Assembly: GCA_000720535.1 (NCBI GenBank)
Contig: JOAZ01000010.1
Coordinates: 124,001-188,000 of the forward strand
DNA: 64,000 bases
Reading direction: 5' to 3'
Source: Streptomyces halstedii
GTDB taxonomy: Bacteria; Actinomycetota; Actinomycetes; Streptomycetales; Streptomycetaceae
Shown here piece after piece: positions 50,947 through 59,179 of this stretch; position 1 is the stretch's first letter, and the number at the start of each line of letters is the position of its first letter. The position numbers and the translations under genes were made by a program. Under the pieces are notes generated by a model. That model saw nothing but the letters and a program-made list of their open reading frames with translations. It did not search any database and had not been told where the DNA came from.

Positions 50947-52218
50947 GTGTCCCCCGCATCGCCCCCGCCCCCCGTCCCGCCGCCCGCCGCCCCCGTGAGC
51001 GTGGTCGGCATCGGGGCCGACGGATGGGCCGGACTGACCGGGCCCGCGCGTTCCGCGCTGCTGGGCGCCGAGGTCCTGATCGGCGCGGAGCGCCAGCTGC
51101 GGCTGCTGCCTGCCGGGTGCGAGGGCCGGCGCGTGCCGTGGCCGTCACCCCTGCGGCCCGCCGTACGCGGTCTGCTCACCGCCCACGCCGGACGCCGGAT
51201 CGCCGTCCTGGCCAGCGGTGACCCGATGTTCTACGGGATCGGCCGGGCCCTCACCGAGGAGCTGGGCGCCGGGGCGCTGCACGTGGTGCCGCATCCGTCC
51301 TCGGTGTCGTACGCCTGCGCGCGGCTCGGCTGGCCGCTGGAGGACACCGGCACGGTCACCCTGGTCGGCCGCCCGCCGGCCCGGCTGGCCGCCGCGCTGC
51401 ACCACGGGCGGCGGCTGCTGGTGCTGAGCGCGGACGCCACCACGCCCGCCGCCGTGGCCGCCCTGCTGCGGGACCGGGGCTTCGGGCCCAGCCGGATGCG
51501 GGTGCTCGAACAGCTCGGCGGCACGGACGAGGACTGCCTGGACGGGACCGCCGCCACCTGGGCGCACCCGCCCGGTGACCCGCTCAACATCGTCGCGGTG
51601 GACTGCCGGAGCGCCCCGGACACGCCACGCCTCGGCGCCGTACCGGGGCTGCCGGACACCGCGTACGAGCACGACGGGCAACTCACCAAGCGCCATGTGC
51701 GGGCCGCCACGCTCGGCGTCCTGGCTCCCGCGCCCGGTGAGCTGCTGTGGGACGTCGGCGGCGGTTCCGGTTCGATCGCCGTCGAGTGGCTGCGGACCCA
51801 TCCGTCCTGCCGCGCGATCACCGTGGAACGCGACCCGGAGCGTGCGGAGCGCATCGCCCGCAACGCGGACCGGCTGGGGGTGCCCTCACTGCGGGTCGTC
51901 ACCGGCACGGCGCCGGACGCGCTGGCCGGACTGCCCGTACCCGACGCGGTGTTCATCGGCGGCGGCCTCACCGCCCCCGGTCTGCTGGACGCCTGCTGGG
52001 ACGCGCTGCCCGCCGGGGGCCGGCTGGTCGCCAACACCGTCACGCTGGAGTCCGAGGCGCTGCTGGCCGACCGCTACCGGACGTTCGGCGGCGACCTGGT
52101 GCGCCTCGCGGTGGCCCACGCCGTTCCCGTCGGCGGATTCACGGGCTGGCGCCAGGCCATGCCCGTCACCCAGTGGTCCGTGCGCAAGCCGTTCCCGACC
52201 CACCCAGGAGACAACTGA
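50947..52218 (+). CDS. cobL: Precorrin-6Y C5,15-methyltransferase (decarboxylating), CobL
   Basis: The protein is 423 residues and joins a CbiE-type methyltransferase domain (about 1-225: VSVVGIGADGWAGLT, LASGDPMFYG, PHPSSVSYACARLG) to a CbiT-type one (about 230-423: LLWDVGGGSGSIAVEWLR, the SAM-binding glycine loop). It methylates C-5 and C-15 and decarboxylates the C-12 acetate of precorrin-6B. GTG at 50947 is used. Its stop overlaps the cobM start (TGATG), so the two are coupled. The N-terminal 15 residues are Pro-rich. Confidence 0.92.
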   Translation: MSPASPPPPVPPPAAPVSVVGIGADGWAGLTGPARSALLGAEVLIGAERQLRLLPAGCEGRRVPWPSPLRPAVRGLLTAHAGRRIAVLASGDPMFYGIGRALTEELGAGALHVVPHPSSVSYACARLGWPLEDTGTVTLVGRPPARLAAALHHGRRLLVLSADATTPAAVAALLRDRGFGPSRMRVLEQLGGTDEDCLDGTAATWAHPPGDPLNIVAVDCRSAPDTPRLGAVPGLPDTAYEHDGQLTKRHVRAATLGVLAPAPGELLWDVGGGSGSIAVEWLRTHPSCRAITVERDPERAERIARNADRLGVPSLRVVTGTAPDALAGLPVPDAVFIGGGLTAPGLLDACWDALPAGGRLVANTVTLESEALLADRYRTFGGDLVRLAVAHAVPVGGFTGWRQAMPVTQWSVRKPFPTHPGDN

Positions 52219-52967
52219 TGACCGTGTACTTCATCGGCGCGGGCCCCGGTGCCGCCGACCTGATCACGGTGCGCGGCGCCCGGATCCTCGCCGCCAGTCC
52301 GGTCTGCCTGTACGCGGGCAGCCTGGTGCCGAGGGAACTCCTCGCCGAGTGCCCGCCGGACGCCCGGCTGATCGACACCGCCCAGCTCGACATCGACCGG
52401 ATCACCGCCGAACTGGTCGCCGCCCACCGGAACGGCCACGACGTGGCCCGGCTGCACTCCGGGGACCCCTCGGTGTTCAGCGCGGTCAACGAGCAGATGC
52501 GGCGGCTCGACGAGGCGGGCGTGCCGTACGAGGTCGTGCCCGGGGTGCCCGCGTTCGCCGCCGCCGCCGCGTCGTTGAAGCGGGAGCTGACGGTGCCCAC
52601 GGTGGGCCAGACGGTGATCCTCACCCGGATCGCCCAGCAGGCCACCGCGATGCCCGAGGGCGAGGACCTGGCCACGCTGGGCCGCAGCGGCGCGCTGATC
52701 GTGCTGCACCTCGCGGCGCGGTACGTGGACCGGGTGGTCGCCGAACTCCTGCCGCACTACGGGGCCGCGTGCCCGGCCGCGGTGGTGGCGATGGCGTCCC
52801 GGCCGGACGAGATCGTGCTGCGCGGGACGCTGGACTCGATCGCGGAGCAGGTGAGGGCGGCCGGGGTGACCCGGACCGCGGTGATCATGGTGGGCCGGAC
52901 CCTGGGCGCGGAGCAGTTCCACGACAGCCACCTCTACTCCCCGGCCCGCGACCGCCACACGTGCTGA
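52218..52967 (+). CDS. cobM: Precorrin-4 C11-methyltransferase, CobM
   Basis: The 249-residue protein is a typical tetrapyrrole methyltransferase: TVYFIGAGPGAADLITVRGA, HSGDPSVFSAVNEQM, VPGVPAFAAAAASLKREL and the ending YVDRVVAELL. It adds a methyl group at C-11 of precorrin-4. The ATG overlaps the cobL stop by one base. The next gene, cbiD, converges with it. The specific assignment rests on the cluster context and on EVVPGVPAFAAAAA, the CobM/CbiF pattern. Confidence 0.92.
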   Translation: MTVYFIGAGPGAADLITVRGARILAASPVCLYAGSLVPRELLAECPPDARLIDTAQLDIDRITAELVAAHRNGHDVARLHSGDPSVFSAVNEQMRRLDEAGVPYEVVPGVPAFAAAAASLKRELTVPTVGQTVILTRIAQQATAMPEGEDLATLGRSGALIVLHLAARYVDRVVAELLPHYGAACPAAVVAMASRPDEIVLRGTLDSIAEQVRAAGVTRTAVIMVGRTLGAEQFHDSHLYSPARDRHTC

Positions 52968-53087
52968 CCGGCTGATCGGCTGACCTGAGGGCCACGCGTC
53001 TCACCGCGACCGGGCACGCCCGCCCCGCGTCCACTTACGGGCAGGCACGCCCTCCCCGCGTCCACCCACGTGCCGGGTGCGGTGGGC

Positions 53088-54209
53088 TCACCGCACCGCA
53101 CTTCGCCCCACCACCGTCCCCGCGCGATCGACGCAGATCACGTCCACCGCGACCGGGGCCCCGCGCAGCACCGAGAGCGCCTGGTCCCTGGCGGCCACCG
53201 CCACCAGGTCACCCAGCGGCACAGCGGCCGCCGCGCACAACTGGAGGGCCGCCAGGCCCGTGTTGGCGACCTCGATCTCCGCCGCCAGCTCCTCGCTCGC
53301 CCCGCCCTGCCGCGCCAGCCGTGCCAGGTACGGCTTGTCGACCTGGGAGCGGCCCGAGTGCAGATCCAGATGGCCCGCGGCGAGCTTGGACAGCTTGGCG
53401 AACCCGCCGCAGATCGTCAGCCGCTCCACCGGGTGGCGGCGTACGTACTTCAGGACGGCGCCCGCGAAGTCGCCCATGTCCAGCAGGGCGATCTCCGGCA
53501 GCCCGTACTCGGCGACCACCGTCTTCTCCGAGGTCGAGCCCGTGCACCCGGCCACATGCCGGTGCCCGGCCGCCAGGGCGACGTCCACGCCCCGGCGGAT
53601 CGAGTCGATCCACGCCGAGCAGGAGTAGGGCACCACGACCCCGGTGGTGCCGAGGATCGACAGCCCGCCCAGGATGCCCAGACGAATGTTCCACGTGAAA
53701 CGTGCGATCTCCTCGCCGTCGTCCACCGCGACCGTGATCTCGACATCGCCGGTGCCCCCGTGCTCGGCCGCCACCCGCGCCATGTGCTCCCGCATCATCT
53801 GGCGGGGTACCGGGTTGATCGCCGGTTCCCCGACATCGAGCGGCAGACCGGGCAGCGTCACCGTCCCCACGCCGGGGCCGGCCCGGAAGACCACACCGGA
53901 CCCCGGCGGGAGCCGCCGTACCGTGGCCCGCACCAGCGCCCCGTGCGTCACATCGGGGTCGTCCCCCGCGTCCTTGACCACTCCGGCCGTGGCGCGGCCG
54001 TCGGCCAGCTCCTCCACCGCCAGGGCGAAGGCCGGGGTCTGGCCCCGGGGCAGGGTGATGGTCACCGGGTCGGGGAACTCACCGGTCAGCAGCGCGGTGT
54101 ACGCGGCCGTGGCGGCGGCCGTGGCGCAGGCCCCGGTCGTCCAGCCCGGCCGCAGACCGGTGTGCTTGAGTTGGGCGTCGCGCCCGCCCTGGGCCTGCTC
54201 ACCGCTCAT
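53088..54209 (-). CDS. cbiD: Cobalt-precorrin-5B (C1)-methyltransferase, CbiD
   Basis: The 373-residue protein has the CbiD N-terminus LKHTGLRPGWTTGACATAAA followed by TAAYTALLTGE and later GILGGLSILGTTGVVVPYSC. It adds the C-1 methyl in the route lacking CobF. Its start is 14 bases from the divergent cobK start, so the two must share a short promoter region or be transcribed from within each other. A parS-like sequence at 53687-53702 lies inside. ATG at 54209. Confidence 0.9.
   Translation of the reverse strand: MSGEQAQGGRDAQLKHTGLRPGWTTGACATAAATAAYTALLTGEFPDPVTITLPRGQTPAFALAVEELADGRATAGVVKDAGDDPDVTHGALVRATVRRLPPGSGVVFRAGPGVGTVTLPGLPLDVGEPAINPVPRQMMREHMARVAAEHGGTGDVEITVAVDDGEEIARFTWNIRLGILGGLSILGTTGVVVPYSCSAWIDSIRRGVDVALAAGHRHVAGCTGSTSEKTVVAEYGLPEIALLDMGDFAGAVLKYVRRHPVERLTICGGFAKLSKLAAGHLDLHSGRSQVDKPYLARLARQGGASEELAAEIEVANTGLAALQLCAAAAVPLGDLVAVAARDQALSVLRGAPVAVDVICVDRAGTVVGRSAVR
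53687..53702. promoter_or_regulatory. parS-like sequence inside cbiD
   Basis: GTTCCACGTGAAAC (53688-53701) differs at one of 14 positions from the Streptomyces ParB site GTTTCACGTGAAAC. It may be a chance match in coding DNA. Confidence 0.4.
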
Positions 54210-54223
54210 GGACGGACCGATCG

Positions 54224-54970
54224 ATGACCCTGCACGTACTCGTCCTCGGCGGCACGACGGAGGCCCGCCGCCTGGCGGAAACCCTGTCCACCGCGGACGG
54301 GCCGCGGGTGACCAGCTCACTCGCCGGGCGGGTGACCCACCCGAGACTGCCCCCGGGCGAGGTGCGCGTCGGCGGCTTCGGCGGAGTGGACGGCATGGCG
54401 GAGTGGATCCGCGCACACCGAGTGAGTGCGGTCATCGACGCCACCCATCCCTTTGCCCGAACGATCAGTTTCCACGCGGCCTCGGCGGCCCGCGCCACCC
54501 ATGTTCCTCTGCTGGCGCTGCGCAGGCCCGGCTGGGTGCCCATGGCGGGCGACCGATGGCACCCGGCCGACTCCCTGGAGGAAGCCGCCCGGCTGCTTCC
54601 CGAGCTGGGGCGGCGCGTCTTCCTCACGACCGGCCGCATGGGGCTGGCCGCGTTCGCCGGTCTGGACGCGCTGTGGTTCCTGGCGCGTTCGGTGGACGCC
54701 CCCGAGCCCCCGCTCCCGGCGCACACGGAGGTCCTGCTGGACCGGGGACCGTTCTCGCTGGAGGGCGAGCGGGCGCTGATCCACCGGCACCGCGTCGACG
54801 TCCTCGTCACCAAGGACAGCGGCGGCGAGGCGACCGCGCCGAAGCTCACCGCCGCCCGAGAGGCGGGCATCCCGGTGGTCGTGGTCAGGCGGCCGCCGGT
54901 CCCGGACGGCGTCCCGGTGGCCGCGACCCCCGAGGAGGCCGTCGCCTGGCTGAGCGCCCTGGAGGGGTGA
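54224..54970 (+). CDS. cobK: Precorrin-6A reductase, CobK
   Basis: The 248-residue protein contains HVLVLGGTTEARRLAETLST at the N-terminus, AVIDATHPFARTISF, FLTTGRMGLAAF and VLVTKDSGG, the CobK/CbiJ pattern. It reduces precorrin-6A using NADPH. It is divergent from cbiD (starts 14 bases apart) and converges with cobIJ (7 bases between stops), so it is a single-gene unit squeezed between two leftward units. No signal peptide. The ATG start is clear. Confidence 0.92.
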   Translation: MTLHVLVLGGTTEARRLAETLSTADGPRVTSSLAGRVTHPRLPPGEVRVGGFGGVDGMAEWIRAHRVSAVIDATHPFARTISFHAASAARATHVPLLALRRPGWVPMAGDRWHPADSLEEAARLLPELGRRVFLTTGRMGLAAFAGLDALWFLARSVDAPEPPLPAHTEVLLDRGPFSLEGERALIHRHRVDVLVTKDSGGEATAPKLTAAREAGIPVVVVRRPPVPDGVPVAATPEEAVAWLSALEG

Positions 54971-54976
54971 CGCGGA

Positions 54977-56614
54977 TCAGGCCTCCGGGTAGCGGCGCGG
55001 CGTCCAGACGATCTCCTCGCCGCCGCCCCGGCGTACCCACCGGGTCTGCGAGGACCCCACGATGAGCATGGTCCGCATGTCCACCTCCGCCGGGTCCAGA
55101 TCGGCGAGCCGCACGGTGCGCACACTCTCCGCCGGGCCGCCGACGTCCCGGCCGAGCACCACGGGCGTGTCCGGCGAGCGGTGCTCCAGCAGCAGGTCGC
55201 GGGCCTTGCCGACCTGCCAGGTCCGGCTGCGGGAGCCGGGGTTGTAGAGGGCGATCACCAGGTCCGCCGAGGCCGCCGCGCGCAGCCGCTCCGCGATGAC
55301 CTCCCACGGCTTGAGCCGGTCGGAGAGCGAGAGGGTGGCGTAGTCGTGCCCCAGCGGGGCGCCCGCCCGCGCGGCGGCCGCGTTCGCCGCGGTCACCCCG
55401 GGCAGCACCCGGACCGGCACGTCGGCGTACGCGTCCTGCGAGGCCACCTCCAGCACGGCCGTGGCCATGGCGAAGACCCCGGGGTCGCCGCCGGACACCA
55501 CGGCCACCCGGTGTCCCCGGCGTGCCAGGTCGAGCGCGAACTCGGCGCGTTCGGACTCGACCTTGTTGTCCGAGCCGTGGCGTCGCTGGCCCGGCCGGAC
55601 GGGCACCCGGTCCAGATAGGTGGTGTAGCCGACCAGGTCGTCGGCGGCGGCCAGCGCCCCGCGCGTCTCGGGCGTCAGCCAGAGCGGTCCGGCGGGACCG
55701 GTGCCGACCACGACGACCTCGCCGGAGCCCGTCTCCGCGTCAGGAGCGGAGGCGTCAGGAGCCGGTGACGCAGGGGCCGATGAGCCAGGAGCCGGTGAGT
55801 CAGGGGCCGATGAGCCGAGGGCCGGTGAGTCAGGGTGGGCCGGCGATCCGGGGGCCGGTGAGGGGCGGGGCGCGTCGATCCGGCTCGGCAGCACCGCGAC
55901 CGCGAAGTACGGCACCGAGCCGGGGTCCGTCCCGGCGAGGTCCCCGGTGCGCTCCCCGGCCATCGTGGCGCGTTCGACGTACCGTGCCTCGGGCAGCCGC
56001 CCCGACGCCTCGAACGCACGGCGCACGGCCGGGAACGTACGGCCCAGCTTCATCACCACCGCGGAGTCCGTGGCGGCGAGACGGGCCGTCAGCTCCTCCT
56101 CGGGCAGGGTGCCGGGCAGGATCGTCAGCACCTCCTCGCCCTCGACGAGCGGGGTGCCCAGCCGGGCGGCGGCGGCGCTGACCGAGGTGACGCCGGGGAC
56201 GACCTCGGTGGGGTACCGGTCCGCGAGCCGCTTGTGCATGTGCATGTACGAGCCGTAGAAGAGCGGGTCGCCCTCGGCCAGGACGGCGACGGTGCGCCCG
56301 GCGTCGAGATGTGCCGCGAGACGGGCGGCGGCCTCGGCGTAGAACTCCTCCAGCGCTCCCCGGTAGCCGCCAGGGTGGTCGGTGGTCTCCGTCGTGACCG
56401 GGTAGACCAGCGCCTCCTCGACGTGGTCGGGGCGGATGTGCGCGGCCGCGATGGACCGGGCGATGGAACGGCCGTGCCGGGCGGAGTGGTAGGCGACGAC
56501 ATCGGCCTCGGCGATGACCTCGACGGCCCGCACCGTCATCAGGGACGGGTCGCCGGGGCCCAGCCCGACCCCGTAGAGCCGTCCGGGGGCCCCGGCCCGC
56601 TGCTGTTCGCTCAC
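54977..56614 (-). CDS. cobIJ: Fused precorrin-2 C20- / precorrin-3B C17-methyltransferase, CobI-CobJ
   Basis: The protein is about 545 residues and joins two tetrapyrrole methyltransferases. The first (about 10-245, RLYGVGLGPGDPSLMTVRAV, LAEGDPLFYGSYMHMHKRLA) is the CobI/CbiL type. The second (about 300-545, EVVVVGTGPAGPLWLTPETR, SGGDPGVFAMATAVLE) is the CobJ/CbiH type. A Ser/Pro/Ala-rich linker (about 252-295) separates them and is encoded by imperfect tandem repeats (55745-55860). GTG at 56614 has GGAG eight bases upstream; GTG at 56623 would overlap the cobH stop. The fused form is common in actinomycetes. Confidence 0.9.
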   Translation of the reverse strand: MSEQQRAGAPGRLYGVGLGPGDPSLMTVRAVEVIAEADVVAYHSARHGRSIARSIAAAHIRPDHVEEALVYPVTTETTDHPGGYRGALEEFYAEAAARLAAHLDAGRTVAVLAEGDPLFYGSYMHMHKRLADRYPTEVVPGVTSVSAAAARLGTPLVEGEEVLTILPGTLPEEELTARLAATDSAVVMKLGRTFPAVRRAFEASGRLPEARYVERATMAGERTGDLAGTDPGSVPYFAVAVLPSRIDAPRPSPAPGSPAHPDSPALGSSAPDSPAPGSSAPASPAPDASAPDAETGSGEVVVVGTGPAGPLWLTPETRGALAAADDLVGYTTYLDRVPVRPGQRRHGSDNKVESERAEFALDLARRGHRVAVVSGGDPGVFAMATAVLEVASQDAYADVPVRVLPGVTAANAAAARAGAPLGHDYATLSLSDRLKPWEVIAERLRAAASADLVIALYNPGSRSRTWQVGKARDLLLEHRSPDTPVVLGRDVGGPAESVRTVRLADLDPAEVDMRTMLIVGSSQTRWVRRGGGEEIVWTPRRYPEA

Positions 56615-56619
56615 GGCGC

Positions 56620-57246
56620 TCACTCCTGCTCGCTGGCGATCGCGTTGAGGGCGGCCGCGGCGATGGCGCTGCCGCCCCGCCGACCGCGTACGACGAGGTG
56701 TTCGAGCCCGGAGGGGTGGGCGGCCAGGGCGTCCTTGGACTCGGCGGCCCCGACGAAGCCGACCGGCACACCGATGACGGCGGCGGGGCGGGGAGCGCCC
56801 TCCTCGATCATCTCCAGCAGCCGGAAGAGCGCGGTGGGCGCGTTGCCGACGGCGACGACGGCCCCTTCCATGCGGTCGCGCCACAGCTCCAGCGCGGCGG
56901 CGCTGCGCGTGGTGCCGAGCCGCGCGGCCAGCTCGGGGACGGCCGGATCGGACAGGGTGCACACCACGTCGTTGTCCGCGGGCAGCCGCTTGCGGGTGAC
57001 ACCGCTGGCGACCATGGCCACGTCGCACAGGATGGGCGCCCCGGAGCGCAGCGCCGCGCGGGCGTCGGCCACCACGTTCGGCGAGAAGCCCAGGTCACGT
57101 ACGAGGTCGACCATGCCGCAGGCGTGGATCATGCGGACGGCGACCTGGCTCACGTCGGCGGGCAGCCCGGCCAGATCCGCCTCCGCGCGGATGGTGGCGA
57201 AGGACTGGCGGTAGATCGCCGGTCCGTCCTTCTCGTACTGGTGCAC
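56620..57246 (-). CDS. cobH: Precorrin-8X methylmutase, CobH
   Basis: The 208-residue protein is the CobH/CbiC type: [40 protein letters not shown] (catalytic His) and [15 protein letters not shown]. It shifts the methyl group from C-11 to C-12, giving hydrogenobyrinate. GTG at 57246 is the start. The cobG gene lies upstream, separated by 74 bases containing two perfect copies of a 21-bp repeat (57259-57300). cobIJ follows almost directly. The unit is cobG-cobH-cobIJ. Confidence 0.92.
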   Translation of the reverse strand: MHQYEKDGPAIYRQSFATIRAEADLAGLPADVSQVAVRMIHACGMVDLVRDLGFSPNVVADARAALRSGAPILCDVAMVASGVTRKRLPADNDVVCTLSDPAVPELAARLGTTRSAAALELWRDRMEGAVVAVGNAPTALFRLLEMIEEGAPRPAAVIGVPVGFVGAAESKDALAAHPSGLEHLVVRGRRGGSAIAAAALNAIASEQE

Positions 57247-57258
57247 AGTGCTGTCGCT

Positions 57259-57300
57259 TTCTTCCTGGGGTGGTGCGGATTCTTCCTGGGGTGGTGCGGA
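57259..57300. repeat. 21-bp perfect tandem repeat upstream of cobH
   Basis: Two identical 21-bp copies (57259-57279 and 57280-57300), beginning TTCTTCCTGGGGTGG, sit between the cobG stop and cobH start. The minus-strand version contains CCAGGAAG, a ribosome-binding-site-like sequence, but not at ideal distance. Confidence 0.9.
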
Positions 57301-57320
57301 CGCCGGTTGCCGACGTCCGG

Positions 57321-58613
57321 TCAGGCGGTACGGGTGCCGCGCGCGGACGCCACCGCCGAGGCGAGCGCGGCCGGATCGTCCCCGACCGCCGTGAGGACCT
57401 TTGAACGGTCCCCGTGGACGCGGGAGACCCGGTGGCCGCCGCCCGGCGCGGCGACCACGTCGATCCACTCCCCGTGCGGGCGGCCGCAACGGCGCTCGCA
57501 CCCGGACCAGTAGACGGGGAGCCGTCCGGGCTCCCCGACGGCGGCCGCCGCGTGGGCCCGTACGTCGGCCAGGGACTTGGCGCAGCCGGGCCGGCCGATA
57601 CAGGCGCCGACCCCGGCCCACCCGGAGCCGGGCCCGGTGATCAGACCGGCCGCCGCGAGCGAGGCGAGGTGTCCGGGCGCCTGGCCGGCCGGGACCCCGG
57701 TGACGACGGCGCCGCGCCAGGGGGTGAGCCGGAGCCCGCCGCCCCCGGACAGCAGCCGCCACTGCGCAGCGCTCATCCGTCCGAGCGGTACGCCGACGGC
57801 GAGCGCGGTGGAGCCACGGCCGCCGGGAACCGGCCCCGGGGCGGGCGGCCGGGCCTCCGGCGGACGCGGGTGCCGGTGGGTCACGGCGTCGGTTCCGGCC
57901 CGGCGCAGCCGCCGCAGCACCGTGCCGGGCAGGGCGGCGGCCTCGGTACCGGCCAGATCCGCCACCCGCCAGGCGCCGGTGTCACGGGCCGCGTCCAGGA
58001 ACACCTCGGCGGCGAGCAGGGCGGCACGGGGGGCCTCGGCGGCCGGAACGGCGAGGACGGTGTCCGTCGCGCCGACGCGGAGCAGGGCGCCACCGGCGCG
58101 GGCGATCAGGGTGACGTCGGCGCCGAGGGCGTCCACGTCCCCCCGGCCGTCGTCCAGCGCGAACAGGAAGCGGCCGGAGAGCGCCGTGGCCGCCTCGCTC
58201 GCGCAGACCAGCCGGTCCAGGGCGGTCAGCCAGGGCCCGACGTCCCCGTCACCGAGACCGTCGAGCCCGGAGAGGGGGGAGGCGACGACGTTGCGTACCC
58301 GTTCATGGCGTGCGGAGGGCAGCAGGCCCGCCCCGGCCAGCAGCTCCGCCAGCCGTGGTCCGGCGTCTTCGGCGAGACCGCGCAGCTGTACGTTCCCCCG
58401 GGACGTGAGATGCAACTCACCGTCACCGAGCCGCTCGGCCGCACGGCCCAGCACGTCCGCCTGAGGGGGTGTCAGCACCCCGCCGGGTATGCGGATCCGC
58501 GCCAGCGCGCCGTCGTCGGCCCGGTGCAGGCGCAGGGTCCCGGGGCAGGCGTCGCCGCTGCTCCGGGCACATGCGGCACCCGGGGACGGGGGCGGCGGAG
58601 GGGATGCGGACAT
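57321..58613 (-). CDS. cobG: Precorrin-3B synthase, CobG
   Basis: The protein is about 430 residues. It is related to nitrite/sulfite reductases, with a 4Fe-4S site: Cys pair in [11 protein letters not shown] and second pair in [14 protein letters not shown]. The N-terminal half-domain carries [20 protein letters not shown] and [14 protein letters not shown]. CobG is an oxygen-using monooxygenase that allows ring contraction in the aerobic route. ATG at 58613 begins [10 protein letters not shown]; an in-frame ATG nine codons upstream is possible. It is the first gene of the cobG-cobH-cobIJ unit. Confidence 0.9.
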   Translation of the reverse strand: MSASPPPPPSPGAACARSSGDACPGTLRLHRADDGALARIRIPGGVLTPPQADVLGRAAERLGDGELHLTSRGNVQLRGLAEDAGPRLAELLAGAGLLPSARHERVRNVVASPLSGLDGLGDGDVGPWLTALDRLVCASEAATALSGRFLFALDDGRGDVDALGADVTLIARAGGALLRVGATDTVLAVPAAEAPRAALLAAEVFLDAARDTGAWRVADLAGTEAAALPGTVLRRLRRAGTDAVTHRHPRPPEARPPAPGPVPGGRGSTALAVGVPLGRMSAAQWRLLSGGGGLRLTPWRGAVVTGVPAGQAPGHLASLAAAGLITGPGSGWAGVGACIGRPGCAKSLADVRAHAAAAVGEPGRLPVYWSGCERRCGRPHGEWIDVVAAPGGGHRVSRVHGDRSKVLTAVGDDPAALASAVASARGTRTA

Positions 58614-58667
58614 GGCGGCGAGCATACCGACCGTGACCATCGCGCACCCTGGCCGTCACTGTGACGT

Positions 58668-58928
58668 ACCGGACATCCGTACCCCGGGCGTCACCACGGC
58701 CCACCGGACATCCCGCACCCCGGGCGCCGCTGTGACCCACCGGACATCGCGCACCCCGGGCGTCACCACGACCTACCGGACATCCCGCACCCCGGGCGCC
58801 GCTGTGACCCACCGGACATCGCGCACCCCGGGCGTCACCACGGCCCACCGGACATCCCACACCCCGGGCGCCACTGTGACCCACCGGACATCCGTACCCC
58901 CAGGCGTCACCACGGTCCACCGGACATC
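58668..58928. repeat. 36-bp minisatellite, seven units plus partial
   Basis: Units begin ACCGGACATC and are 36 bp (one is 35). Two alternating subtypes occur, ending GTCACCACGG or GCCGCTGTGA. It lies between the start of cobG and the cobN riboswitch. Because 36 is a multiple of three, both strands stay open in most units and read as 12-residue repeats, but no gene with a ribosome-binding site is evident. Confidence 0.9.
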
Positions 58929-58964
58929 GTCGTGCGCCCGCCAGGGATGACGGGGCAGCCCTTA
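58927..58964. mobile_element. MITE remnant next to the cobN riboswitch
   Basis: TCGTCGTGCGCCCGCC and AGGGATGACGGGGCAGCCC match, with two mismatches, one end of the 162-bp MITE at 35108-35269 in reverse orientation. The rest of the element is missing. Confidence 0.65.
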
Positions 58965-58974
58965 GTATGCCTAG

Positions 58975-59155
58975 CGGCGGTCCGCTCGGGCCGCCACCGC
59001 CAGACGGCGACATGGGAGGAAGCCCGGTGAGAATCCGGCGCGGTCCCGCCACTGTGAACCCGGCCCGAACCGGGTGAGCCAGGAACTCCCTTCCCCGAGC
59101 GCTCGGTCCCACCGGGCCGGGGAGACCCGCATTCGACACCGCCCGGGGCGTGGAC
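58975..59155 (+). promoter_or_regulatory. Cobalamin riboswitch upstream of cobN
   Basis: Recognisable elements are AAGCCCGGTGAGAATCC (the conserved AGCC-GGTGAGAATCC box), CCCGCCACTGTGA, and GGTGAGCCAGGAACTC (B12-box-like). A hairpin GGGGCGTGGACACCCC precedes the ribosome-binding region GAGGAAGGG of cobN, suggesting translational control. Adenosylcobalamin binding would repress cobalt chelatase synthesis. Confidence 0.92.
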
Positions 59156-59179
59156 ACCCCGAGGAAGGGCTGACGCCGC

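Noticed and set aside
47417-51148. Very long leftward open reading frame upstream of the M28 peptidase
   Set aside because: The part above 48964 crosses the HhH-GPD and NmrA-like genes with Arg/Pro-rich nonsense. The real gene starts at a GTG with a ribosome-binding site and signal peptide.
53041-53087. Terminator between cobM and cbiD
   Set aside because: The region has direct rather than inverted repeats (CCCCGCGTCCAC twice), so no stable hairpin could be supported.
58668-58928. CRISPR array
   Set aside because: Units are head-to-tail without unique spacers and alternate between two subtypes; no cas genes nearby. It is a minisatellite.
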